NCBI GenBank assembly: GCA_963579025.1
Contig: CAUZFZ010000146.1
Location: 1-26,468, forward strand
Reading direction: 5' to 3'
DNA length: 26,468 nt
DNA from: CAUZFZ01 sp963579025
GTDB lineage: Bacteria > Planctomycetota > Planctomycetia > Planctomycetales > Planctomycetaceae
Shown: piece after piece, positions 1-6,758 of the stretch
How the letters are laid out: each line of letters opens with the position of its first letter
Numbering within the stretch: the stretch's first letter is position 1
Notes under the pieces: generated by a model
The model's database searches: none
What the model saw: the letters and a program-made list of their open reading frames with translations, nothing else
What the model was told of the DNA's origin: nothing
Position numbers and translations under genes: made by a program

Positions 1-16
1 AATTCCCGTTCAGAAA

Positions 17-649
17 TCAGGATCGCAAAGGACGCCGCTTTCTCCAAGACCACTTCAACTCACGGCAAAAGCCGAAGAAAACCAACTCAAAACTCCCACG
101 TGTTGTCGCCTCAGAGAGATCACACCCGGCGAACTCGCGTGTCCAGTGGCGAACGCGATCGAGGTCCGCATTGGGAAATGCGATCAGCAAACTCTCGATG
201 TCAGCGTGGTCACGAGCACGCCCGGCGACCGATTTCATGACCATCAAGTCTTCGGGACCGGCCAGTCGGATATTCACCTGGCCCAACTGGTGCAAACCCG
301 CTCGCGTGATCGCCTCAAATTCGAATGGAAGTCCACCCAGCGAAACGTCGAGGGGGGTATCCGTCGGTTCGTGTCTGAGCAGCAGGACGCGGCTTTCACG
401 CGCGAAATCGATCGCGTCAGCAATTCTGGGTGTGATGCCGTATTCGTCCCCCGCGGCCAGGAAATCGTCGCATGCCAGATCCCCCAGCCAAACGACGACG
501 TCAACGTCCGCCGTAAATCGTGGTTCGGCCTGCAGGCTGACGGCAACACCGCCAATGATCGCGCCTTCGACGTGACTGGCGTTCAGCCACTGCGTCACAG
601 CCGCTGCCGTCTCCAACACGCGGGTGGGCAATTCATTTGAGGATGCCAT
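17..649 (-). CDS. AbiEii/MNT-like nucleotidyltransferase (possible toxin)
   Basis: The 210-residue protein has the polymerase-beta nucleotidyltransferase fold signature: a glycine pair in IIGGVAVSLQ (about residues 31-40) followed by FTADVDVVVWLGD (about 45-57), where the DVD pair would bind metal. Further on, PEDLMVMKSVAGRARDHADIESLL (about 131-154) is the conserved second half seen in AbiEii-type and related nucleotidyltransferases, with the K and RDxxDI residues typical of that group. Family knowledge: such enzymes are often type IV toxins that transfer nucleotides to tRNA or proteins. The start overlaps the end of the upstream small gene by 17 bases, so both are probably co-translated. 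The last ~38 residues (after the tryptophan-rich VRHWTREFAG segment) are rich in Arg, Trp and Phe and do not look like the usual short acidic C-terminus, so the 3' end may have been altered by a frameshift. Function as a toxin is inference from the gene pair. Confidence 0.72.
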   Translation of the reverse strand: MASSNELPTRVLETAAAVTQWLNASHVEGAIIGGVAVSLQAEPRFTADVDVVVWLGDLACDDFLAAGDEYGITPRIADAIDFARESRVLLLRHEPTDTPLDVSLGGLPFEFEAITRAGLHQLGQVNIRLAGPEDLMVMKSVAGRARDHADIESLLIAFPNADLDRVRHWTREFAGCDLSEATTRGSFELVFFGFCRELKWSWRKRRPLRS

Positions 650-893
650 ACAGCTCTCTCAGTCTGGCCCAGCGACTACGCACCGCCTTGACCTCCGCTT
701 CCCGCTTCGCCGTGGTTTCGTCGGAGACTTGAGTGCCCATCAACCGGGATACGACTGTCGCTTTGTCAGTGACGGACATCTTCTGAATCTCATGCGCCTG
801 GCGGTCGGACACCTGCTTCCAGCGGGCAGACCAGGCCCTGAGTTCCTCTTGATTCGTGGGATTACGGCCTTCAGGCATACGTTGATACCGCAC
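633..893 (-). CDS. small hypothetical protein upstream of the nucleotidyltransferase
   Basis: An 86-residue, highly charged, probably helical protein with no membrane segment or signal. I do not recognise its family. The start is GTG (891-893); an ATG at codon 6 is an alternative. Its end overlaps the nucleotidyltransferase start by 17 bases, a gene order and spacing common for two-gene toxin-antitoxin modules in which the small gene comes first. The basic C-terminus (residues ~60-86, many Arg/Lys) could contact nucleic acid or an acidic partner. About 124 bases separate it from the next minus-strand gene upstream (ending at 1018), enough for its own promoter, though I see no convincing -35/-10 pair. 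The antitoxin role is an inference from position only. Confidence 0.55.
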   Translation of the reverse strand: MRYQRMPEGRNPTNQEELRAWSARWKQVSDRQAHEIQKMSVTDKATVVSRLMGTQVSDETTAKREAEVKAVRSRWARLRELYGILK

Positions 894-1017
894 ATCGACA
901 GGAGTCAGATTGAATGGCGTGTGAGTTCGTTAACACAACGACTCTACTCTATCTCGGATGATGTTCTGCGAGAATCCGAGACACCAACGATCACAAACTC
1001 TTCCCGGAATCGCACCG

Positions 1018-3870
1018 TCATCGACTGCCGCTGACCTCATGGGGCTGCTGTCCTTCGATGACAATGTACTCGATGTCTACTGCCGGATTCGAAATGACCT
1101 GCTCAACTCCGGACGGCCAGAAGACCGTGACCGTGTCGACGCCGTCCACGCCGAAGACGGTCTTTCTTTCGTTGCTGGCCTGGAAACCATCACCCGCGAT
1201 CAGATGTCGGTAGAACTGCCGGTTGCCTGAAGTGACTCGAATGACGCTTCCGATGGCATCACGGTTGCAGGTGACTCCACGGAGATGAAGTGTCAGAGAG
1301 TGACCAGCATCGACTGTCCGATTCGTCAGCAGAGCGACAGGCGAATCCACATGCGTGATGCAGATGTCGTTCAGGCCGTCTCGGTTCCAGTCGATTCGGG
1401 CGACAGCCCGGCCAACGTGTGGTTGTCCAAAGTAGCTGTCCTCGCCGTTCGGTACTGATTCCTCGAACCGGTTGTCGCCCAGGTTTCGGAAGTACTGAGT
1501 TCGCATCCGATACGGTTCCGGCTTGGACGTGTTCTCGTCGAGGTGACCGTTGGCAACGACGATGTCGAGTAGACCATCCAGGTCACCGTCCAGAAACTGC
1601 GCGCCCCAGCCCATCTGTCGCACTGTGGGTGTCGGCAGTCGCGCATCGCGAGCTTTGTCTTCAAATACGTTGGCCGCCTGCTGCACGTAAAGATTGTTGT
1701 GCTCTTTCGTGAAGTTGGTCACGTACATGTCGAGCAGTCCGTCGTTGTTCACGTCACCGGCGGCGACCCCCATCGATGACTGCGTGGCGCCTTTGTCATC
1801 AAAGGCCAGTCCGGAAGCGGCGCCGAAGTCTGCGAACCGGGGAGTCCCGCTGCTTTGCGGTTGATTGTCAACGAGAAAGAAATTGGGTTTGTCGTCGTTG
1901 GCAATGAACAATGACGGACGCTCAGACGGCCCGAATGAGGCCGCCACGATGCCCATGCCTTTCCCTTCAGGCAATGCGACGCCAGCCTCTTCCGTCACAT
2001 CTTTGAAGCCCGCGTCGCCGAGATTCAGATACAGACGATCCTGCGCGGACCGGAAGTAGTTCAGCGAACACTGGACCGGCAACCCGTCACGTGTGCATTG
2101 CCGCTCGTAAATGTCGGAACCAGTCAGGTAGTTGACTTCATATATATCGGGCAGCGAATCACCGTTGATATCTGCCAGAACACAGCTCATTGTCCATTCG
2201 GTTCCACCGGTTCCGGTCACCGCTGTGACGTCCGTAAACGTGCCATCTCCGTTGTTTCGGTAGAGTCGATTGGACCCGATATTAGCCAGGTACAGGTCGG
2301 GGAAACCATCGTTGTCGAGATCACCAACGGTCACTCCCTGACTGTACTGTTCATCTCCCAGACCGCAGCCCTCAGTGACGTCTTCAAACCGTTCACCATT
2401 CACATTGCGAAAGAGTTTGTCTCGATCCTGTCGCCGACTGGATTTCGGTGGCCACTCGCAGCCCTGAGTCAGATAAACGTCGGGCCATAGATCGCCGTCG
2501 TAATCCAGAATGGCAATTCCGCCACCGCTGAAGTCGAACATACGAGCGCGCCCCAGCTCCGGCTTTGCATCGTTGTAGTACGTGAAGTTCAGTCCCACCG
2601 ATGCGGCCTCGTTCGCGAATGCCACGGTTGTTTGAGGCGACATCTGCTGTGCCGCGGCTGACTCACGCGCACCGTCCGCGACCCAGTCTGGCAGTGGGTA
2701 TTCCAACAGATCCATTTGACCGGCAGGGTGAAACGCAGGATGTGTCAATGGTGTGTCCTGAGTAATTTGCCCGGCGATGTGGCTTAGCCGTTGCTGTGCC
2801 TGGTGGGACTCCCCGACAAACTCAATCGCGGCGCGGTACCAACCGGTCGCCTCCCAGAACCGTCCGAGATGTTCCATCCGGCTGGCAATTTCGAGCATTA
2901 TCGTCGCGTTCCATTGCCCCCCCGATCCGTCGTTGCCTTTCGTAGCCAGCCGAGAGACTTCTTCAAGTAATTTGAATCGATCAGTGAGCACCTTTGCGGC
3001 TTCAGACATCCCCAGAGCGGTCATCGTCTGAGTGATTTGATAATGGGCTCGACGATGGCTCGGATCACGCGTGATTGACTCAAGGAAGCAGCGGATGGCG
3101 GCCCTCGGTTGCTGGTGCGAGCGAGCCCAAATACCGCGCAGGAACCAAATCTCAGGATGCTCCTCAGCCGACGGCGGCAACTGTTGATGCCATCGCTGAA
3201 ATTCTGTCTCGTTGTCGATTTCAAGGAGAGCCGATCCCAGTAAAGCCTGTGCCTCGACCTGCTGCGGTTCCCCGTTGACGATTGTCTTGAGAAGCGCTGT
3301 CGCCCGAACGAACTCGCCAACCTGCATGTGATGGCGAGCGAAGCCAAGTGTCGGCAATGAATCTTCGGGCACCAACGCTCGACAACTTGCAGCAAGCTCA
3401 AATTCGGCGGCGCTGAGCCGAAGCGCATCAGGTGCGGCTAAGGGAAGCAGATAGGAGATGTCTGTGTCTCCCATACGCAGCAGTGCGAGTGCGTGAGGTT
3501 GCACCTCCCGGAACCGACCCTCCACTCGGCGCAGCCACACGAGACTCAGTCTTGCCTCTCGATTTGCTGGATCGACCTCGATCGCCCGCATGAGCAATTC
3601 CTCGGCCTCACTGCAACGTCCCAGGTGCAATGCCGCCCGTCCGGCGACACTCAGGGCTTCCTGCGAATCCGGCGACTTCTCCAGCAACAAAGCGGCAATT
3701 TCATATGCTGTCTGGAAATCGCCGTCGGTCATCGCCGTTTGCGCATCCGAGACCAGTTCGCCATCCGAACGGCCGGTCAGTTGGTGCCAGGTGTAGAATA
3801 CGCACCCAAGCACAACGACAATGCCAGTCGCGGCGAGCAGCCTGTTCGGTCGGCGTATCCTGGCGTTCAT
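1018..3870 (-). CDS. exported TPR / FG-GAP (VCBS) repeat / ASPIC-UnbV protein (CRTAC1-like)
   Basis: A 950-residue protein. Residues ~11-27 form a single hydrophobic segment after a basic start (MNARIRRPNR), a signal anchor. Residues ~35-370 contain TPR-like helical pairs (for example AYEIAALLLEKSPDSQEALS and AEELLMRAIEVDPANREARL). From ~415 onward come FG-GAP/VCBS repeats with calcium-binding DxDxDG loops: ILDYDGDLWPDVYLTQG, VGDLDNDGFPDLYLANIG, LADINGDSLPDIYEVNY, AGDVNNDGLLDMYVTNF and DGDLDGLLDIVVANGH, a seven-bladed propeller arrangement. The last ~110 residues match the ASPIC/UnbV domain (GSVIRVTSGNRQ, FGVDGVDTVTVFWPSG). This architecture is common and expanded in Planctomycetota; the molecular role is unknown, probably cell-surface binding or adhesion. 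It is transcribed alone. Start chosen at the first ATG before the hydrophobic segment; no strong ribosome-binding site is visible. Confidence 0.9.
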   Translation of the reverse strand: MNARIRRPNRLLAATGIVVVLGCVFYTWHQLTGRSDGELVSDAQTAMTDGDFQTAYEIAALLLEKSPDSQEALSVAGRAALHLGRCSEAEELLMRAIEVDPANREARLSLVWLRRVEGRFREVQPHALALLRMGDTDISYLLPLAAPDALRLSAAEFELAASCRALVPEDSLPTLGFARHHMQVGEFVRATALLKTIVNGEPQQVEAQALLGSALLEIDNETEFQRWHQQLPPSAEEHPEIWFLRGIWARSHQQPRAAIRCFLESITRDPSHRRAHYQITQTMTALGMSEAAKVLTDRFKLLEEVSRLATKGNDGSGGQWNATIMLEIASRMEHLGRFWEATGWYRAAIEFVGESHQAQQRLSHIAGQITQDTPLTHPAFHPAGQMDLLEYPLPDWVADGARESAAAQQMSPQTTVAFANEAASVGLNFTYYNDAKPELGRARMFDFSGGGIAILDYDGDLWPDVYLTQGCEWPPKSSRRQDRDKLFRNVNGERFEDVTEGCGLGDEQYSQGVTVGDLDNDGFPDLYLANIGSNRLYRNNGDGTFTDVTAVTGTGGTEWTMSCVLADINGDSLPDIYEVNYLTGSDIYERQCTRDGLPVQCSLNYFRSAQDRLYLNLGDAGFKDVTEEAGVALPEGKGMGIVAASFGPSERPSLFIANDDKPNFFLVDNQPQSSGTPRFADFGAASGLAFDDKGATQSSMGVAAGDVNNDGLLDMYVTNFTKEHNNLYVQQAANVFEDKARDARLPTPTVRQMGWGAQFLDGDLDGLLDIVVANGHLDENTSKPEPYRMRTQYFRNLGDNRFEESVPNGEDSYFGQPHVGRAVARIDWNRDGLNDICITHVDSPVALLTNRTVDAGHSLTLHLRGVTCNRDAIGSVIRVTSGNRQFYRHLIAGDGFQASNERKTVFGVDGVDTVTVFWPSGVEQVISNPAVDIEYIVIEGQQPHEVSGSR

Positions 3871-4020
3871 ACGGTTTTCAGGACCCCGTCAATTGTCGAT
3901 GCGGTCAGTCGTCTCAGCTTCCGAAATCGCCTTCGTGACGAGACGTGAGCTTACCCTGCGGTCAGTCGGCTGTGTCCTTACAATCTCAACAATCGTCGTC
4001 CTGATAACTGATCACTTCAA

Positions 4021-4200
4021 TTTGTCGAGTCTGCAACACTACACGGCGTTGGTGTCGATCGGGAAGGGCCTCACAAGCCTGTACGGGCATTCCATGTCGC
4101 GACGCTGATGGAATTGCCGCTCTCGACATCTTCGTGACCAATTACTACCAGGAACACAACGCGATGTGCGTGTTGAGGGATGCTTTCAACGTGCGCATGT
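4021..4200 (+). pseudogene. decayed fragment of a VCBS/ASPIC (CRTAC1-like) gene
   Basis: This lies in the 346-base stretch without an intact gene (3871-4216). Reading from 4021 gives FVESATLHGVGVDREG. After a shift of frame near 4065, the frame starting at 4080 gives CTGIPCRDADGIAALDIFV and then TNYYQEHNAM. The second part matches the VCBS/FG-GAP loop followed by TNFxxEHN, as in GDVNNDGLLDMYVTNF-TKEHNN of the neighbouring 950-residue protein on the opposite strand. The first part matches the segment that precedes that loop in the family (GV-x-V-D-x-x-G). There is no start codon, ribosome-binding site or continuation, so it is a relic. The rest of 3871-4020 and 4201-4216 holds nothing I recognise. 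The match was made by eye. Confidence 0.55.
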
Positions 4201-4216
4201 CTTCCGCACAAGGACT

Positions 4217-4939
4217 CTACCGCACCTCGCCCCAGATTTTCTCCAGCAGTCCGAACATTGTCGGATCATGCTCCTTCAGTTCCGCTCGCACGAACGGGTA
4301 GAAGTCGTTGACTCCGAAGTAGGCTTCCGTGGATTCCGCGAAATACTCTTTGTGATTGCTGAGTGCGTAGTGCCGCACTTTCCGGCCCGTGTACAGCAGC
4401 ACGTCTTCGTAGATGCCTTTTTCCTTGGCGTCGTCGAATGCCGCGACGACGTCGGGCTGGTCGAAGCTCAGCACCTGGTCGTGGTACGAGTGTGCGAGTT
4501 CGTGCAGCACCACATACGGATGCTTGGCCCACGTGTGACGATTGAAGAGCTGTCGCGCGACCGGAATGTGTACGTGCTTGACGAGTCGTGGATCATGGCC
4601 GTTCGCTGTCAACCAGCCCTTGCCAGGGTGGTACTGCATGTTCTTCAGCTTTGGATGGTCGAGATCGATCCAGATGCGCAGCTTCTTCAGTTGAGCAACT
4701 CGATCGGCCGGCACGATGTATTCGACTCGCTGCAGGTGATTCGCCAGCGCCTTGAATGCCTTCTCGCCGACCTCGCGATGCTCTTCGGAAAGCAGTTGCG
4801 GGTCGACCGCGATCGTCCAGCCTTCGATATTCTTCTCGACCGGGTCATAGAACTTCGCAGGTTCTTCCGACCGAGCGACGGTCGCGACGAACGCAACCAG
4901 AATGGCAACGCGACTGATGTGGATAGCAGGACGCGACAT
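4217..4939 (-). CDS. exported zinc metallopeptidase, anthrax lethal factor-like (ATLF) domain
   Basis: A 240-residue protein starting at the ATG at 4937-4939, which has a GGAG ribosome-binding site about 9 bases upstream and opens with a signal peptide (basic start, hydrophobic residues ~10-22, VARSEE cleavage region). An in-frame upstream extension to 5014 lacks this logic. The catalytic motif HELAH (residues 146-150, in VVLHELAHSYHDQ) supplies two zinc ligands and the general base; the downstream EYFAESTEAYF (about 198-208) would supply the third ligand, matching the EFFAEAF-type glutamate segment of the lethal-factor peptidase fold. A stop just beyond that domain makes the protein a single-domain enzyme. 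Substrate unknown. Secretion and peptidase activity follow from motifs. It is divergent from the gene at 5120; the 180 bases between (4940-5119) must hold both promoters, but none is clear to me. Confidence 0.8.
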   Translation of the reverse strand: MSRPAIHISRVAILVAFVATVARSEEPAKFYDPVEKNIEGWTIAVDPQLLSEEHREVGEKAFKALANHLQRVEYIVPADRVAQLKKLRIWIDLDHPKLKNMQYHPGKGWLTANGHDPRLVKHVHIPVARQLFNRHTWAKHPYVVLHELAHSYHDQVLSFDQPDVVAAFDDAKEKGIYEDVLLYTGRKVRHYALSNHKEYFAESTEAYFGVNDFYPFVRAELKEHDPTMFGLLEKIWGEVR

Positions 4940-5119
4940 GAACGTGACTCCATGGGAAGGATGATCGATGACGTCGTCGAAAGTGTGGTCGATGCATGAT
5001 CCGGGCGAAAGCAATTGCGTTACGCGGCGCTATTGGCCGGCAGTTGCAGAAACCGGCTCTGGTCTTCCATAGTCCACGTCCATTGCACGCTGACACGGCA
5101 CCCCTCATGGACTTCGCAC

Positions 5120-5881
5120 ATGCCATCACCCGAGACCCCATACGATCAGTTGCCTGCGAATCTGCAATCCGGATTGGAGCAATTCTGTGCCGACCTGAGT
5201 TCATCGCTGGGAGACGAATTACTGTCGGTCGCGATTTACGGAGCTGTCGCCAGGGGAGAGTCCATCGAGTTCGGGAAGACTCCCGTACCGGTACTGGTTG
5301 TATTGCAGGACGCCACAGTCCGGTCCCTCTCAAAGATCTCCGACGTGACTCAGAAAGCGATCGCTTCGATTCAGGCAGCTCCGTTTGTCGTGAGCCTGCA
5401 TGACTTGCAGACGTCGACTGACATCTTTCCGATCAAGTTTCTCGATATGCAGACACACCATGTTCTGCTGGCCGGACGTGATGTGCTGTCCGAGCTGGAG
5501 ATTTCTACTGAGCACCTGCGACTGCGATGCGAACAGGAGCTGTGCAATCTATTGCTGCGACTGCGCAATGTGTTCTTAAGAAACGCTGGCAACGACGACG
5601 CGTTGAAAAAGGCCGTCGAATTCGGAGTCGCTCCATTCTTTACGGCGCTGGGTGCTGCCGTGAGCCTGAAGACCGGCTTGACGCCAGTGTCTGAGCGAGA
5701 GACCGCGGATTCGGCTGCCAATGTTCTGTCTCTGGATCGTGACGTACTGGGACGGCTACTGGAATTCCATGCGAGCAGTAGCGGCGCATCGAAGGACCTG
5801 GCTGATTTGTTCAACACGTTCATTGGTGTTGTAGAAACGGCTGCCAACTTTGTGGATCAACTCGATGACGATGCGCCGTAG
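5120..5881 (+). CDS. nucleotidyltransferase-like protein
   Basis: A 253-residue soluble protein. VAIYGAVARGE (about 36-46) resembles the GSxARGE helix-strand motif of minimal nucleotidyltransferases, with Ala instead of the usual Ser. It is followed by PVPVLVVLQDATVRSLSKI where the DxD strand is expected. The canonical DxD pair is not intact (KTPVPVLVVL), so the protein may not be catalytically active. The middle segment (DIFPIKFLDMQTHHVLLAGRD, split around 115-135) and EHLRLRCEQELCNLLLRLR (about 148-166) match a widespread family of uncharacterised nucleotidyltransferase-domain proteins. Start chosen at the ATG at 5120, because the 35-residue upstream extension (from 5015) is Cys/His/Arg-rich and unlike this family. 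It precedes the Cys-Gly membrane protein gene by 52 bases and could share its transcript, but a functional link is unproven. Confidence 0.68.
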   Translation: MPSPETPYDQLPANLQSGLEQFCADLSSSLGDELLSVAIYGAVARGESIEFGKTPVPVLVVLQDATVRSLSKISDVTQKAIASIQAAPFVVSLHDLQTSTDIFPIKFLDMQTHHVLLAGRDVLSELEISTEHLRLRCEQELCNLLLRLRNVFLRNAGNDDALKKAVEFGVAPFFTALGAAVSLKTGLTPVSERETADSAANVLSLDRDVLGRLLEFHASSSGASKDLADLFNTFIGVVETAANFVDQLDDDAP

Positions 5882-5933
5882 CGGTCGTTTGTAAAACGGC
5901 GATGCGTCCGGGGACTCGAGCACACAGGTCAGC

Positions 5934-6725
5934 ATGTCGAAACCAAAGATCAGATTGACGTGTACCTGCGGGCGACGCTTTCGTGCCGGAGCACGCCTCG
6001 CCGGGAAGACGGTCAAGTGCCCGGGCTGCGGAACGGCTCTTCTGATTCCCGCACCTGAAGCCAAGACAAATGCACTCGGTGCAACATCGGATGCGAATAG
6101 TTCCAGCGCGGCGAGTTCGGTTAAGACAAGTTCCAGATCGGCTGGAGACGGCACCGATCATCCACCGGTCGCCGGGACGTGGGAGCAGTGCCCGGACTGC
6201 ACTGGTCCTGTGGATTCTGACGCAGTGATTTGTACGAACTGCGGATACAACCGTCGCACCGGTACTACCCAGGCGGACTCCGAGCGTGCTTCAATTGAGA
6301 CGTTCTGGTACCGGCTGGCGCCTGCCGTGCTGGTTGTTCTGATCATCGCAGCCGTGCTCCAGACACAACTGACAGGAATACAGTTTCTGTTTCTGTTCGC
6401 GTTCCTGTGGCTGTGTGGCATGGCGACAACGATCGGCGCCGAGTTTCACGATCTGGGCAAAGGCCGCACGTGTCTTGCGTGTCTTGCGTGTCTGGGAGCC
6501 TGGGAGTGTCTGGGTCTCATTCGCTTCGTTTATGGGTCGTCGATTGGAATGCAGACGTTCGAATTCATGTGGGGGATGATGTTCATCGGTGGCGTTCTTG
6601 CTGGGGTTTTGACGTTCGGAAATCACGACCACAGTCGCGCAGACGGCTGGTTTGCAGGGTCCAGTTGCTCTGGCGGAGGATGCGGTGGCGGTTGTGGTGG
6701 CGGATGCGGTGGATGTGGCGGCTGA
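5934..6725 (+). CDS. zinc-ribbon membrane protein with Cys-Gly-rich C-terminal tail (candidate MNIO substrate)
   Basis: A 263-residue protein in four parts. (i) An N-terminal zinc ribbon with Cys10, Cys12, Cys29 and Cys32 (CTCG ... CPGCG). (ii) A Ser/Ala linker and a second ribbon with Cys86, Cys89, Cys100 and Cys103 (CPDC ... CTNCG). (iii) Hydrophobic segments at about 128-165 and 174-226. (iv) A 19-residue tail holding Cys245, 250, 254, 258 and 261 separated almost only by glycine, ending in GGCGG. The tail resembles Cys-Gly termini of membrane proteins found beside DUF692 (MNIO) enzymes, which modify cysteines in ribosomal peptides. It is a paralogue of the N-terminal half of the next gene: both share (L/V)IR(F/L)xYGxSxGMxxF before the last hydrophobic part. 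The next gene begins 33 bases downstream. That it is a modified substrate is inference from tail and neighbours. Confidence 0.78.
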   Translation: MSKPKIRLTCTCGRRFRAGARLAGKTVKCPGCGTALLIPAPEAKTNALGATSDANSSSAASSVKTSSRSAGDGTDHPPVAGTWEQCPDCTGPVDSDAVICTNCGYNRRTGTTQADSERASIETFWYRLAPAVLVVLIIAAVLQTQLTGIQFLFLFAFLWLCGMATTIGAEFHDLGKGRTCLACLACLGAWECLGLIRFVYGSSIGMQTFEFMWGMMFIGGVLAGVLTFGNHDHSRADGWFAGSSCSGGGCGGGCGGGCGGCGG

Positions 6726-6758
6726 GCTTCCTGTCAATAATTCCCGCTCGCGAGGGCA

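Noticed and set aside
4166..4999. Plus-strand 277-codon open frame opposite the metallopeptidase gene.
   Set aside because: It mirrors a minus-strand gene with clear HELAH motif, signal peptide and ribosome-binding site; the plus frame has no recognisable domain.
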